From Hygrocybe punicea (Eukaryota; Basidiomycota; Agaricomycetes; Agaricales; Hygrophoraceae): a stretch of 64,000 nucleotides of DNA. Below the pieces are notes generated by a model. That model made no database searches. It saw nothing but the letters and a program-made list of their open reading frames with translations, and was not told the origin of the DNA. The stretch spans positions 5,146,001-5,210,000 of the forward strand of contig OY744465.1 of the NCBI GenBank assembly GCA_963556145.1. The letters are read 5' to 3'. The position numbers were made by a program, and so were the translations under genes. Each line of letters opens with the position of its first letter. Within the stretch, counting starts at the first letter, position 1. Shown here in pieces: positions 55,403 to 64,000 of this stretch.

Positions 55403-58400
55403 AAGTCGAGGACCCGGAGATACCTCTCGGAAAGGACGCACCGGGAGATGAGAAGCCGCCACTCGAAAGCGACCACACCTATACCACGAACTATGCTTCC
55501 CTTTTGCCGTTTCCCCTAGAAGAGGACTTATGTTTTTCTATCGATTTAGATTTCTCTTCGTCTCAGCCTCAGACTGCCGCCCAGTACATTTCATTGTTGA
55601 CCGATGTACAAAATCAGCTACGTACTACCGATACCCTTCCTTCGTCTTGTTCCGTCTCCGCTCCTGCATCACATATTTCTTCTTCGAATATTTGTAACAA
55701 GGCCTCTACTGAACACGCTACTTATATCTCGTATACCACCCCCCCTACCAGGGACCTAAAAGGAGTCGTTACCAAGAAAAAGTATAAGAAGGTAGCCGAT
55801 CGTATCCGCCCAATTTCTACCACTCTCCCCGACGAATACCGCATCATACGCGAGATCACCGGCGACCCGCTAGCCGATTTACCCACGCTCCCGACTCACC
55901 CGCCCGACTTTACACCCGGCACCCGCTATACCCAGGAACGACACGACGCGATGCCGATGAACTCGGATGGATTCCTTTGGCCTGAGGAAGAAAAACTCGG
56001 CCACCATATCATCAAAACGCAAGAAGCCGCCTTCGCCTGGAACGAATCCGAGAAGGGCCAGTTCAATACGGACTACTTCCCGCCGATCCACATTCCCACC
56101 GTACCGCACGACCCGTGGGTCCATCGCAATATCCCAATCCCACCCGGCATCCTTAACGAAGTCATCGGCATCATCAAAGACAAAATTAACGCCGGTACCT
56201 ATGAACCCTCGAATTCGTCATATCGCTCCCGCTGGTTTTGCGTTTTGAAAAAGGACGGGAAGTCTCTTCGGATCGTCCACGATCTACAGCCGCTTAACGC
56301 CGTCACTATCCGCGATCCCGCCGTACCGCCCATGACCGAGCACTTGGCCGAGGCCTTTGGCGGCCACTCTTGCTACGCTTCCTTCGACCTCTTCGTCTCT
56401 TTCAACCAACGCCTCGTCCACCCCTCGTCTCGGGACTATATGACCTTTCAGTCTCCACTCGGAACGCTTCGACTTACGCGGATTGCTATGGGATACACAA
56501 ATTCCCCGCAGATCCTACACGGTGACTCTACGTACATCCTCCGTGACGAAATCCCTCATCTTGCCGTTCCGTATATGGACGATATTCCCGTTAAAGGGCC
56601 TCCAACCCGCTACGAGCAACCCGACGGTACCTACGAGACTATACCCGAGAACCCGGCAATCCGACGTTTCATTTGGGAACACTTCCAAGGTGTCAACCGC
56701 GTCATCCAGCGTTTCCGCTATGTCGGCGGTACCTTCAACGGCAAAAAACTCGAGTTGTGTCGACCCTCAGTCATCGTTGTTGGCCACCGATGCACATACG
56801 AAGGAAGAGTAGCCGATGACTCCAAAGTACAGAAGATTCGCGATTGGCCACTGCCGACCAACCTCACCGAAGTTCGCGCCTTTCTCGGCATCTGCGGCGT
56901 CTTGCGTATTTTTATCAAGGACTTCTCGCTCCACTCCCGACCCCTCGTCCGTCTTACCCGCAAAGGTATACCCTTCGAATTTGGTGAAGAAGAAGAGACC
57001 GCCGTCGACTACCTCAAAAACGCCGTCATTACGTCGCCAGCGCTGCGCGCTATCGACTACACGCGTGAATGGGAAGTGATTCTCGCCGTCGATTCATCCG
57101 TTCTTGGAGTCGGCTTCGTTCTTATGCAAATCCGCGCCGACGGAAAGCGCTATCCGAATCGCTTTGGTTCAATATCGTGGAACGAACGCGAAGCCCGATA
57201 CTCCCAGTCCAAGCTCGAACTCTACGGCCTCTTCAGGGCCCTCCGCGCCTATCGGATTTTCATTATCGGCGTCCGCAACCTCACCGTTGAAGTCGACGCG
57301 AAGTACATAAAAGGGATGCTCAACAACCCCGACATTCAGCCCAATGCAACGATCAACCGATGGATAGCCGGCGTGCTCTTATTTGACTTTAGACTCGTTC
57401 ACGTACCCGCTTCCGCACACGGTGCACCCGACGGACTCTCCCGACGTCCCCGCGCTGCAGAAGACCCCGAGGAGATCAACGATTCCGACGATTGGCTCGA
57501 CCACTCCTACGGTTTCTTTATGGAAGTCGTCAACTACCGACCCGTCCCCATACCGTCTAAGCCGATTGCCGTATGCGGCCGCTGCCGTGCCACAGCCGAC
57601 CGACTCCAAGAATTACCGGCCGTCCTCGTCTACACAAATCAGGAAGCCGTTTCTGACATACCGCGATCCGATAAAGCCCGCGCGGCCGACGTTCGTCTTG
57701 CCCTCGTCGAGACTTGGTTACGAGATCTAACCCGACCCGCGAACTTCTCGGACGAAGAATACCGTCTGTTCCTACGGTACGCCCTTGAATTCTTCGTCAC
57801 CGATAACAAGCTTTGGCGCAAAGACCGTCACGGAAAACACAAACTTGTCATACCGCCCGACCGCCGGCTTCAGTTACTCAAAGACGCTCACGACTCTCTC
57901 GGCCACAAAGGTATATTCTCCGTCCGCGCTCGGCTACTCGATCGTTTCTGGTGGCCGCACCTCGACCACGACGTTAAGTGGTACGTCCAGTCTTGCCATC
58001 AGTGCCAAGTACGGCAAATGCGTTATCATCACATTCCGCCCACCGTCGCTACACCGGCCTCACTATTTCGTAAAGCGTATGTCGACACAATGTTTATGCC
58101 ACGATCCGGCGGCTATCGATACATCGTCCAAGCCCGTTGCTCCCTGTCCGCCTACCCTGAGTTCCGCATGTTACGCCGCGAGACCGGCTCCACCATCGGC
58201 ACGTTCTTGTTCGAAGACATCTTATGCCGTTGGGGCGCTCTCGAAGAAATCGTTACCGACAACGGCAAGCCGTTCGTAGAAGCGCTCGACTATCTCGCCT
58301 CCCGCTACGGTATCCGCCACATCCGCATTTCGCCCTATAACTCACAAGCGAACGGACCCGTTGAGCGTCGCCACCTAGATGTCCGGGAGGCCATTATGAA

Positions 58401-59052
58401 AAGTTGTGACGGAGATGAAAAGAAATGGCACACCGTAACCCACTCCGTATTTTGGGCCGAACGGGTCACGACACACAAAAGCCTCGGATACTCGTCCTAC
58501 TACATCGCACACGGAGTAGAACCGCTTTTTCCATTCGATTTTGCCGAAGCTACGTACATGGTTCCGACGCAAGATACGATGTCTACGACCGACCTCATAG
58601 TCATCCGCGCCCGACAACTTCGTAAACGAGAAGCCGACCTCGATTGGGTCAAAGAAAAACTTACCAAATCTCGGCTCGCGTCCGCTCGGCAATTTGAGCA
58701 GAAATACGCCAACACGATCAAAGTTTACAACTTCGAACCCGGTAACCTCGTTCTCGTCCGAAATTCACGTATCGAAATGTCTCTCGATCGTAAAGCAAAA
58801 CCGCGGTACTTTGGACCCATGGTTGTCGTCAGGAAAACAGAAGGCGGATCCTACATACTCGCCGAACTCGACGGTGCGGTTTCTAAATCTCGATTTGCCG
58901 CTTTCCGAGTCGTACCCTACCACGCCCGCTCAAAAATATCGATACCGTTGGACGACTTCTTACAATACCCCGATGCCGACGATACCGATTCAAACGATCT
59001 TGATGATCCGACGTACCCGCCCTCCATAGACTCCTCACCCGACGACGATTAA
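55381..59052 (+). CDS. Pol polyprotein: reverse transcriptase, RNase H, integrase (element A)
   Basis: Open in the -1 frame relative to gag from 55381; its first ATG is at 55951. Reverse transcriptase: SSYRSRWFCVLKKDGKSLRI, ASFDLFVSFNQR with the first Asp, and YMDD in VPYMDDIPVKG. RNase H: VDSSVLGVGFVL and SKLELYGLFRALR. Integrase: an HHCC zinc finger (HDSLGHKG, then CHQCQ), a DDE core with Asp in AYVDTMFMP, Asp in VTDNGKPF and Glu in NGPVERRHLD, and a C-terminal GPY/F-like region (PRYFGPMVVVRKTEGGSYIL). It then ends in an acidic tail at TAA 59050. No stop interrupts the frame and the catalytic residues I can see are present, so it may be active. Translation probably depends on frameshifting from gag. 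Confidence 0.9.
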   Translation, partial: HRKAGFLEVEDPEIPLGKDAPGDEKPPLESDHTYTTNYASLLPFPLEEDLCFSIDLDFSSSQPQTAAQYISLLTDVQNQLRTTDTLPSSCSVSAPASHISSSNICNKASTEHATYISYTTPPTRDLKGVVTKKKYKKVADRIRPISTTLPDEYRIIREITGDPLADLPTLPTHPPDFTPGTRYTQERHDAMPMNSDGFLWPEEEKLGHHIIKTQEAAFAWNESEKGQFNTDYFPPIHIPTVPHDPWVHRNIPIPPGILNEVIGIIKDKINAGTYEPSNSSYRSRWFCVLKKDGKSLRIVHDLQPLNAVTIRDPAVPPMTEHLAEAFGGHSCYASFDLFVSFNQRLVHPSSRDYMTFQSPLGTLRLTRIAMGYTNSPQILHGDSTYILRDEIPHLAVPYMDDIPVKGPPTRYEQPDGTYETIPENPAIRRFIWEHFQGVNRVIQRFRYVGGTFNGKKLELCRPSVIVVGHRCTYEGRVADDSKVQKIRDWPLPTNLTEVRAFLGICGVLRIFIKDFSLHSRPLVRLTRKGIPFEFGEEEETAVDYLKNAVITSPALRAIDYTREWEVILAVDSSVLGVGFVLMQIRADGKRYPNRFGSISWNEREARYSQSKLELYGLFRALRAYRIFIIGVRNLTVEVDAKYIKGMLNNPDIQPNATINRWIAGVLLFDFRLVHVPASAHGAPDGLSRRPRAAEDPEEINDSDDWLDHSYGFFMEVVNYRPVPIPSKPIAVCGRCRATADRLQELPAVLVYTNQEAVSDIPRSDKARAADVRLALVETWLRDLTRPANFSDEEYRLFLRYALEFFVTDNKLWRKDRHGKHKLVIPPDRRLQLLKDAHDSLGHKGIFSVRARLLDRFWWPHLDHDVKWYVQSCHQCQVRQMRYHHIPPTVATPASLFRKAYVDTMFMPRSGGYRYIVQARCSLSAYPEFRMLRRETGSTIGTFLFEDILCRWGALEEIVTDNGKPFVEALDYLASRYGIRHIRISPYNSQANGPVERRHLDVREAIMKSCDGDEKKWHTVTHSVFWAERVTTHKSLGYSSYYIAHGVEPLFPFDFAEATYMVPTQDTMSTTDLIVIRARQLRKREADLDWVKEKLTKSRLASARQFEQKYANTIKVYNFEPGNLVLVRNSRIEMSLDRKAKPRYFGPMVVVRKTEGGSYILAELDGAVSKSRFAAFRVVPYHARSKISIPLDDFLQYPDADDTDSNDLDDPTYPPSIDSSPDDD
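55394..55402 (+). other. Probable -1 frameshift site at the gag stop codon
   Basis: Gag codons GAT TTT TAG contain five consecutive T (55396-55400). Slipping one base back on TTT lets the ribosome read TTA GAA GTC in the pol frame. The two frames overlap only from 55381 to 55402, so the shift, if used, must happen here. Confidence 0.55.
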
Positions 59053-59258
59053 GCATTTCATTTATATTCTGTCCACGTTATACCCCCATTTTATTTAGTT
59101 CCTCTTAGTTTTTCAACGATATGACGAATGATGCGAATAGTCCTATGTCTTCGGGAGCCGATCGGCTTTCCTTAGCTGGGTGAACAAGCTGACACGTCTT
59201 TTATATACACGATATATTTTTTTATATACAACGGGCTCGTTATTTTTATATATATATT

Positions 59259-60646
59259 TTACAGGCGGCCGGTCTCGTAATCCCGCTTCAACATCGCCAA
59301 CCTTGAGGTCGACCGTTCGAGATCGACGTGAAGCCGCTGGAACTCTTGACCGAAGTGGACGAGGTGACGGTTGACGTTGGTGCCCAGGGCTCCCAGCTCC
59401 TCCGTAAGGACCGCTAGCCGCGCCGACACTTGCTCGTAATTCTCCATCGTCAAAACGAACGGGTTCGCTGTCGAGGCTGTCCTAAGCCTTTTCGTCGGCC
59501 GCTCTTCCTCCGACTCCTCCTCGTCTTCGTCATCGTCCTCGACCGACTCCACCTCCTCGACCCGCGGTTTGCTCGTTGAGGCCCGGGCAGGCCTACTGCG
59601 GATGGGCTTTGTCGTGAACGACAACGGCTTCCTCGTGCCGACCGCGACCTCTTTGCCCTTTCCGGTATCCACCTTGCGCCGACCCCCGCCCGTCCGGTGT
59701 GTAGCGTTAGTACATCTCTTCTTCAGCCTTCGGCATCGTTCGCACACGTAGCCCGTGACGCCTCGACACGCCTCTTGCGCCTTGACGCAGTTGGTGCAGG
59801 GTTGTAGGGGAAACGGCCCGGTGAACTGTTACCAGGATCAGTAACTAAAGAACATATGAACCGACACAAGAACTCACCGTCGTACCAGCCAAGTCTCCGG
59901 TCTCTACGCCCGGCGTATCTACGTCGTCTACATCGGCCAGTGTCTCTGGTGCCGGGTCGACGGGGCCTTCCTCTGGCTCAACTGCGGCTTCCCCTTCCGG
60001 AATCGACTCAGTCCTTGGTTCACCCGCGTTTGCTTCAGCTCGCCGTTCTTCGCTGAGCCGCCGCCGATACGCGGCTCCATCCCTTTCAACCCGGTCCGCT
60101 TCTTGATTCCAGTGCTGCTCGTGTTGTTCTATTCTAAGCCGCTCTCGCCTTTCCTCTGCCGCCTTTCGCCTTTTCTCCGCCTCCGCTCGTGCACTTGCCT
60201 CTGCCATCCGTTTGGCCTCCTCTTCCCGCGTAGCCGCTTCTTCATCCGCCCGCCGTCTGGCTTCTTCCTGTTCTTGCCTCTCCCGGTCCGCCGCTTCTTT
60301 CAGCCACTCTTCGACATCGTTGGCGTACGATTGGCGGTCGGCCCATAACGGTGGCGTTACTGGCCTCGTACCACCAGCTCGGAGTTCCGCGACGATTCCA
60401 TTGTAAGCACGCTGGCGGGACGGCATGAGCTATCTTAGGACACGCGTAGTCAATAAGGAAACTCACCAGCGCCTTCTTGCGGCCGCTTAACCATTGTTGG
60501 GCCATCCCCTCGTTGCCGTCCACCATCGTTACGAGGTCGTCGCTATGAAACACGGTGACCGCGTTGACGGCCTCTTCGTAGTCCGCCCGGACATCGGGTT
60601 CGATGCTTTCGACGAAAGCGAGGAAGTTGTCGTAGACTTGGGACAT
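59259..60646 (-). CDS. Antisense Zn2Cys6-like/coiled-coil protein of element A
   Basis: Three exons (60646-60467, 60411-59878, 59825-59259), introns of 55 and 52 bp, all phase 0, give about 426 residues without a stop. It is transcribed opposite to gag-pol from just inside the 3' LTR. Exon 1: MSQVYDNFLAFVESIEPDVR, ending QWLSGRKKAL. Exon 2: RAYNGIVAELRAGGT, EWLKEAADRERQEQEEARRR and a long Glu/Arg/Ala coiled coil. Exon 3: six cysteines CTNCVKAQEACRG then CERCRRLKKRC (CX2CX6CX7CX2CX6C, the binuclear zinc-cluster spacing, with basic residues in the second half), an acidic stretch (VEDDDEDEEESEEER) and a C-terminal coiled coil. Element B carries a homologue with the same introns. DNA binding and dimerisation are inferred; the role for the element is unknown. 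A similar extra antisense gene is known in some plant gypsy elements, but I know of none with this domain set. Confidence 0.75.
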
Positions 60647-60817
60647 TGTGAACGTGTGATGGTGTAGAGGAAAGGTCGGATCAACAACGAGAAATTTTTT
60701 CTTTTTTTTTACTTTGCCGTTGTTTGGCCGCTCACGTGATTGGCCACATTCGCGACCCGCATTCGGAGACCCCATATTCTCGACCACGGATGGTCTCTAT
60801 TAGAAGACCCAAGGAGA

Positions 60818-61612
60818 TGTAGAGGGTCCTCGACCCTCTGAGGCCGTAACATCGATATCTAGCGAATCCGCTCGAACCCGACGTCTCTAGCAATCTACGT
60901 TCGAACCCGACGCAACCCGACGCAACCCGATGCATACCGACTAGCACGGCCGCTCACGTACCTGGACGGTCTATCTCCTAAACTCACGGAACTTCAAATA
61001 TCGAAGATAGATCTCATCGGACTGGGATCCCGACATCGGACTTGCCTTATTCACGCCTAGCGTCTCCCTTATGGGGATATAGTAAAGTATATTGCATCTT
61101 ATACGGTTTTTCATATCTTCCACCCATTTTCCCTGTCATCGTCGCCTCGCAACGCTCTTCCTACTTCCCCATTTTTATTCTCCTTTGTCTCCTCTCATCG
61201 GCCGAGGACTCTCGTCCGAATCTAGGTACACAAATTTGTAGTATAAAAACGGTGCCCAAGCGCCGTCTCAAAATAAGAAACCAGTTCCCCCATTTCCTCT
61301 CTCTGAGAATTAAGTCTCTCAGTAAATTCCATCGCACACATTGCTCGTCGGATTCCTCGACGCCCTCCCCGTCGTTCTACCGCCTTTATCTCAACGTTAC
61401 TCGTCACCCGACACCCGACCCGCCGTACCCGACATCGTCGGCTTCGTCGGCTTCGATCGGTCTCGATAGATTTCAGTAGTTTACTCGGCGGCTTCTTACT
61501 CCTTATATCCTATTATCTTACTGAAGCTTGTTAGACTATTCCTAGTCACTTCTACGCTGACCCCACAGGCTTAGGATTATTATTCCGCAGCCACCCCGAC
61601 CTCGCCTTTACA
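60818..61612 (+). repeat. 3' LTR of element A
   Basis: 795 bp, nearly identical to the 5' LTR. The three differences noticed are CAC/CGC near 60911, TATATGG/TATACGG near 61103 and TTTCTC/TTACTC near 61398. Confidence 0.92.
61242..61248 (+). promoter_or_regulatory. TATA box in the 3' LTR of element A
   Basis: TATAAAA at the same offset (424 bp) as in the 5' LTR. Confidence 0.5.
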
Positions 61613-61634
61613 TCGTTGATGGCGACATGCCACT

Positions 61635-61715
61635 ATGGTGGTGCTGGTGCTGGTGCTGGTGCTGGTGCTGCCCCTCATCGTCGTTGTCGTGTTGTCATCG
61701 TCGTCGTCGTCGTCG
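61635..61715. repeat. TGGTGC and GTC microsatellites
   Basis: Tandem TGGTGC units near 61641-61665, then GTC triplets near 61678-61715, in the right part of the hAT-like element after element A. Confidence 0.75.
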
Positions 61716-62141
61716 TCCATCTGGTGGTGCCGACTTGGTGGTGGTTGGTAGAAGAGCCTACAAAACTATTAGTGAATGAGAAATAAATGATAAAGAATGT
61801 AGAACTTACCTATTTGCCTCGAACACAAGCGTTCGAGGCTTTTGAGAGTGGTGGTTGGTGGCTGAGAATAAAGTTTAGTGACTAAAATGGAAATTTGCCA
61901 AATCAGCATGTGAGTAAAACTTTTGTTTCGAGCACAAAATACATACCTGTGGATATCAGTTTGGCGGTTCTGAACCGCTCATGAACCGTTTAGACAACCC
62001 GGGGGTTGCCTGAACCCCAAACCGGACCCGGGGTTCAGTTCAGCCCAAGGTGCTGGACTGAACCGAACTTCCGGTTTGGTTCGGAGTTCGAACCGGGTTC
62101 AGATTGGTTCTGAACCGAACTTTGGCAGCACTAAGTTCAGC

Positions 62142-64000
62142 ACTGGCTTGGACCCGTGGGGAAGCATTCTCCCCCATGGAGCTGAGAAATAAGGTCGGGT
62201 GGGTTGGGAATCGAAGCCAATACAGGGAACGTTGTGTCTGGGTCGAAACGGTGGCGGAAACGGTGGGTCATGGAAAGTGGAGAGCAATGTCAACAGGTGG
62301 AATGTGGGTGCGTGAGCGGATGAGTCGGGTGCGTGGGGAACAAGTGTAGTGATGTGACGGGTTCGTAAGCGGGTGTGTCAGGTACATCGGGTGGATTATG
62401 CGGGTGCCGGGTGTGTCGGGAACAAGTGTATTTATCTTTCTTTTTATCTCTCATTTATCTTTCTTTCTATTTATTTAATCTATCTATTTATATTTTTCTT
62501 ATTCAATGGACAGGAATGGAGTTTACGCAGGTCGGGTTCAGTGGGTACGGGGGTGTGAAGGTGGCAGGTGTTGTTGGCTAGAGACGGGATGTGAAACCAG
62601 GACCGGAACCAGATGCTCGAATTGAGCCGGAACCAGAAGTGGATGCCGCTGGTTTGCTGTTGGGTGTCGGGAATGCGTCCGGGTTCATAGTCAGGTGTTG
62701 GAGTGGGTGTCAGGTCTGAGAGCAGGTTCAGATGGTGATGATGGTGGGGCTTGTTAGATCACAGATGGGGGTGGCACAGACACTGGAGGGCGTTCGGTTG
62801 TGCTTTGGGTGCTGTCGACTTGTTTTGGGGTTCTGGGTGGTGGATCCAACAATGGAGGGACTCGATTTTGGGGCAACGGAGGCAAGTGTGGGGCTGCGTG
62901 GGGTTGACCGTGGTGACATAGGGCCGTTCAAAGTGGCGAAAGGTCGGGGGAGCAGACAGCGGGTGGTCGGGTGTGGCCGTATGCCATAGGGCGACATTGG
63001 GAGATGGAGGCAGATGACGTGGGCAGATAAGACGGGGTTGCGTGATGTGGATCGTGGTTTCGTGAGGTCGTTTGAGGATGGCGAGAGGTCGAGGAGGCGG
63101 CAACAGATGGTTGATGTTGGAGATGGAGGCGGATGATGTGGGCAGATGAGACGATGTGGACTGGGAGATAGATTGGGGGTTGATACGGGTGGTGTTTCAT
63201 GATACTTTTGTGGCAGATAGATGCGTGGGGATTTTGATATGGGTGCATCGGGACGTGGAATGGGTTTGGGTGGCCGGTGGTCATGGTTTCGCGGGCATAA
63301 CCCAACGGGGCTTCATTTGGGCTTGAGGGCATTATGGAGTTGGTCGAGGGCATAGGTGGACGAAGGGGAGTGGATGAGGACGGGAACGGCTGGGAAGTGG
63401 GAGTCGAGTCGACGGGGGGGTGACGTGGCCGCTTGCGTGGGACAATGAGGGATGGGAGCGGACATGTTTGGGACAGTAGGGAGCCATGCCGAGGTGTGGA
63501 GGCATGAACGTGGGTGTGGAAGTGGTCGTACGCAGTGGTCGTTGGTCCTGGATGAGGGAATGCGGTGGTAGGCCGTTGGGTGACGTGGCGCAGCGTTGAT
63601 GGCTCGAGGGCAGTGGGGACGGCTTGTACAGCGTCACAACGGATGATGTGTGGCCCTGGGATGTGGTACGAGGCAGTGGTGGGTCCAACAAGGAGGTGCG
63701 AAGACAGGGATGTCGAGTAGACGGGTGCAAAAGGTGGGTTGGCACAGGACACGCGTGGGGCCTTGATAACGGCAGGACGGCTCGTGAAGGGTGCTGTGGG
63801 GACTTTTTTGAAAGCCATACGAGGCTGTTCAACGAAGGGCGTGAGTGGCCGGAGTTGTCGACTTTGGCTGGGGCATGAAGCCGGTGACATGGCATGGCGT
63901 TGGAAGCTCTAATATAATGGGGACAGCTTGTAGGGGTTTGCAAGTAGGCAATGGCACAGATATATCCACGGATTTTGAGTCTCCAATTGGTTTTGAAGTA
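62142..64000. other. G-rich low-complexity region, no supportable gene
   Basis: Long open frames on the minus strand (63890-62928, 63943-63332) are rich in Pro, Thr, Ser and His, have no domain and overlap each other, so they reflect the G-rich plus strand. Diverged local repeats (GGAGATGGAGGCRGATGA near 63000 and 63119) and a TCTTTCTTTTTATC-type tract (62434-62500) are present. The region may be degenerate transposon DNA. Confidence 0.5.

Larger units (their letters stand above)
51773..61612 (+). mobile_element. Young Ty3/gypsy-type LTR retrotransposon (element A) with antisense gene
   Basis: Two 795-bp LTRs (51773-52567, 60818-61612), TGTAGAGG...CTTTACA, flanked by TCGT on both sides (51769-51772, 61613-61616). 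By eye only three differences separate the LTRs, so the insertion is recent. The order is LTR, primer-binding site, gag with protease, pol (reverse transcriptase, RNase H, integrase), an antisense spliced gene, LTR. Integrase after RNase H places it in Ty3/gypsy. I see no chromodomain. Confidence 0.92.
50693..62133. mobile_element. Non-autonomous hAT-like element containing LTR element A
   Basis: The left end TAGTGCTACCAAAGTTCAG and the right end (inverse TAGTGCTGCCAAAGTTCGG) match those of the element at 30838-33708. The flanking 8-mers AGTTCAGA (50685-50692) and AGTTCAGC (62134-62141) agree at 7 of 8 positions. Without element A and its duplication it is about 1.6 kb. It has no transposase, GGTTC/GAACC-rich subterminal regions and an interior of microsatellites. 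Confidence 0.82.

Noticed and set aside
62928..63890. 320-codon minus-strand frame
   Set aside because: Pro/Thr/Ser/His-rich with no domain, overlapped by an equally long frame in another phase; explained by G-rich composition.
1..64000. CRISPR arrays, bacterial operons, phage genes
   Set aside because: No regularly spaced direct repeats with unique spacers and no prokaryotic gene organisation; the genes have spliceosomal introns.

Overview
The window is nuclear DNA of a filamentous basidiomycete, most probably a mushroom-forming Agaricomycete. The host genes have many short (about 50-60 bp) GT-AG introns, and the families present (C6 regulator, GFA-domain protein, dysferlin-domain peroxin, DUF4470/MYND protein, fungal protein-kinase-like gene) are typical of that group. 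Species cannot be told from the sequence alone.

Layout. Positions 1-5,400 hold no gene I can support. Positions 5,400-19,400 are a compact host-gene island: a Zn2Cys6 transcription factor (+), a kinesin-7-like motor (-), an F-box-like protein (-), a GFA-domain protein (-), a Pex30/dysferlin-domain peroxisomal membrane protein (+), a heme-oxygenase-like protein (+) and a secreted cysteine-rich protein (-). From 21,900 a large MYND-finger gene (-) runs to 26,682 but is split in a coding exon by a 1-kb foldback MITE.

From 26,700 to 62,100 the window is almost entirely nested transposons, and most insertion events can be ordered from target-site duplications (TSDs). Nest 1 is a PIF/Harbinger-like element (26,713-34,671) with an uninterrupted transposase and a broken Myb/SANT-like partner. 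A solo LTR (TSD GCGG) sits in its left terminal repeat. A 2.9-kb hAT-like element (TSD AGAGCAAC) sits inside the partner gene and itself carries an 831-bp hAT MITE (TSD CTATGTAG) and a 760-bp hairpin. Nest 2 is a host protein-kinase-like gene cut by a full hAT element (37,951-46,439, TSD ACCATCAT), whose transposase is cut by a 4.9-kb LTR retroelement, called B here (40,043-44,986, TSD ATGG). Nest 3 is a non-autonomous hAT-like element (50,693-62,133) containing a young, nearly intact 9.8-kb Ty3/gypsy-type element, called A here (51,773-61,612, LTRs about 99.6% identical by eye).

The most interesting signal is a three-exon gene carried antisense to gag-pol next to the 3' LTR in both LTR elements (A: 60,646-59,259 minus; B: 40,957-42,422 plus). 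It is conserved in N-terminal motif, intron positions and phase, central coiled coil, and a Zn2Cys6-like cysteine cluster followed by a second coiled coil. Element B lost pol but kept gag and this antisense gene. The gene is open in A. In B it is interrupted by three TGA codons, which fit CGA-to-TGA (CpG) decay.

From 62,142 to the end is low-complexity, G-rich sequence without a supportable gene.
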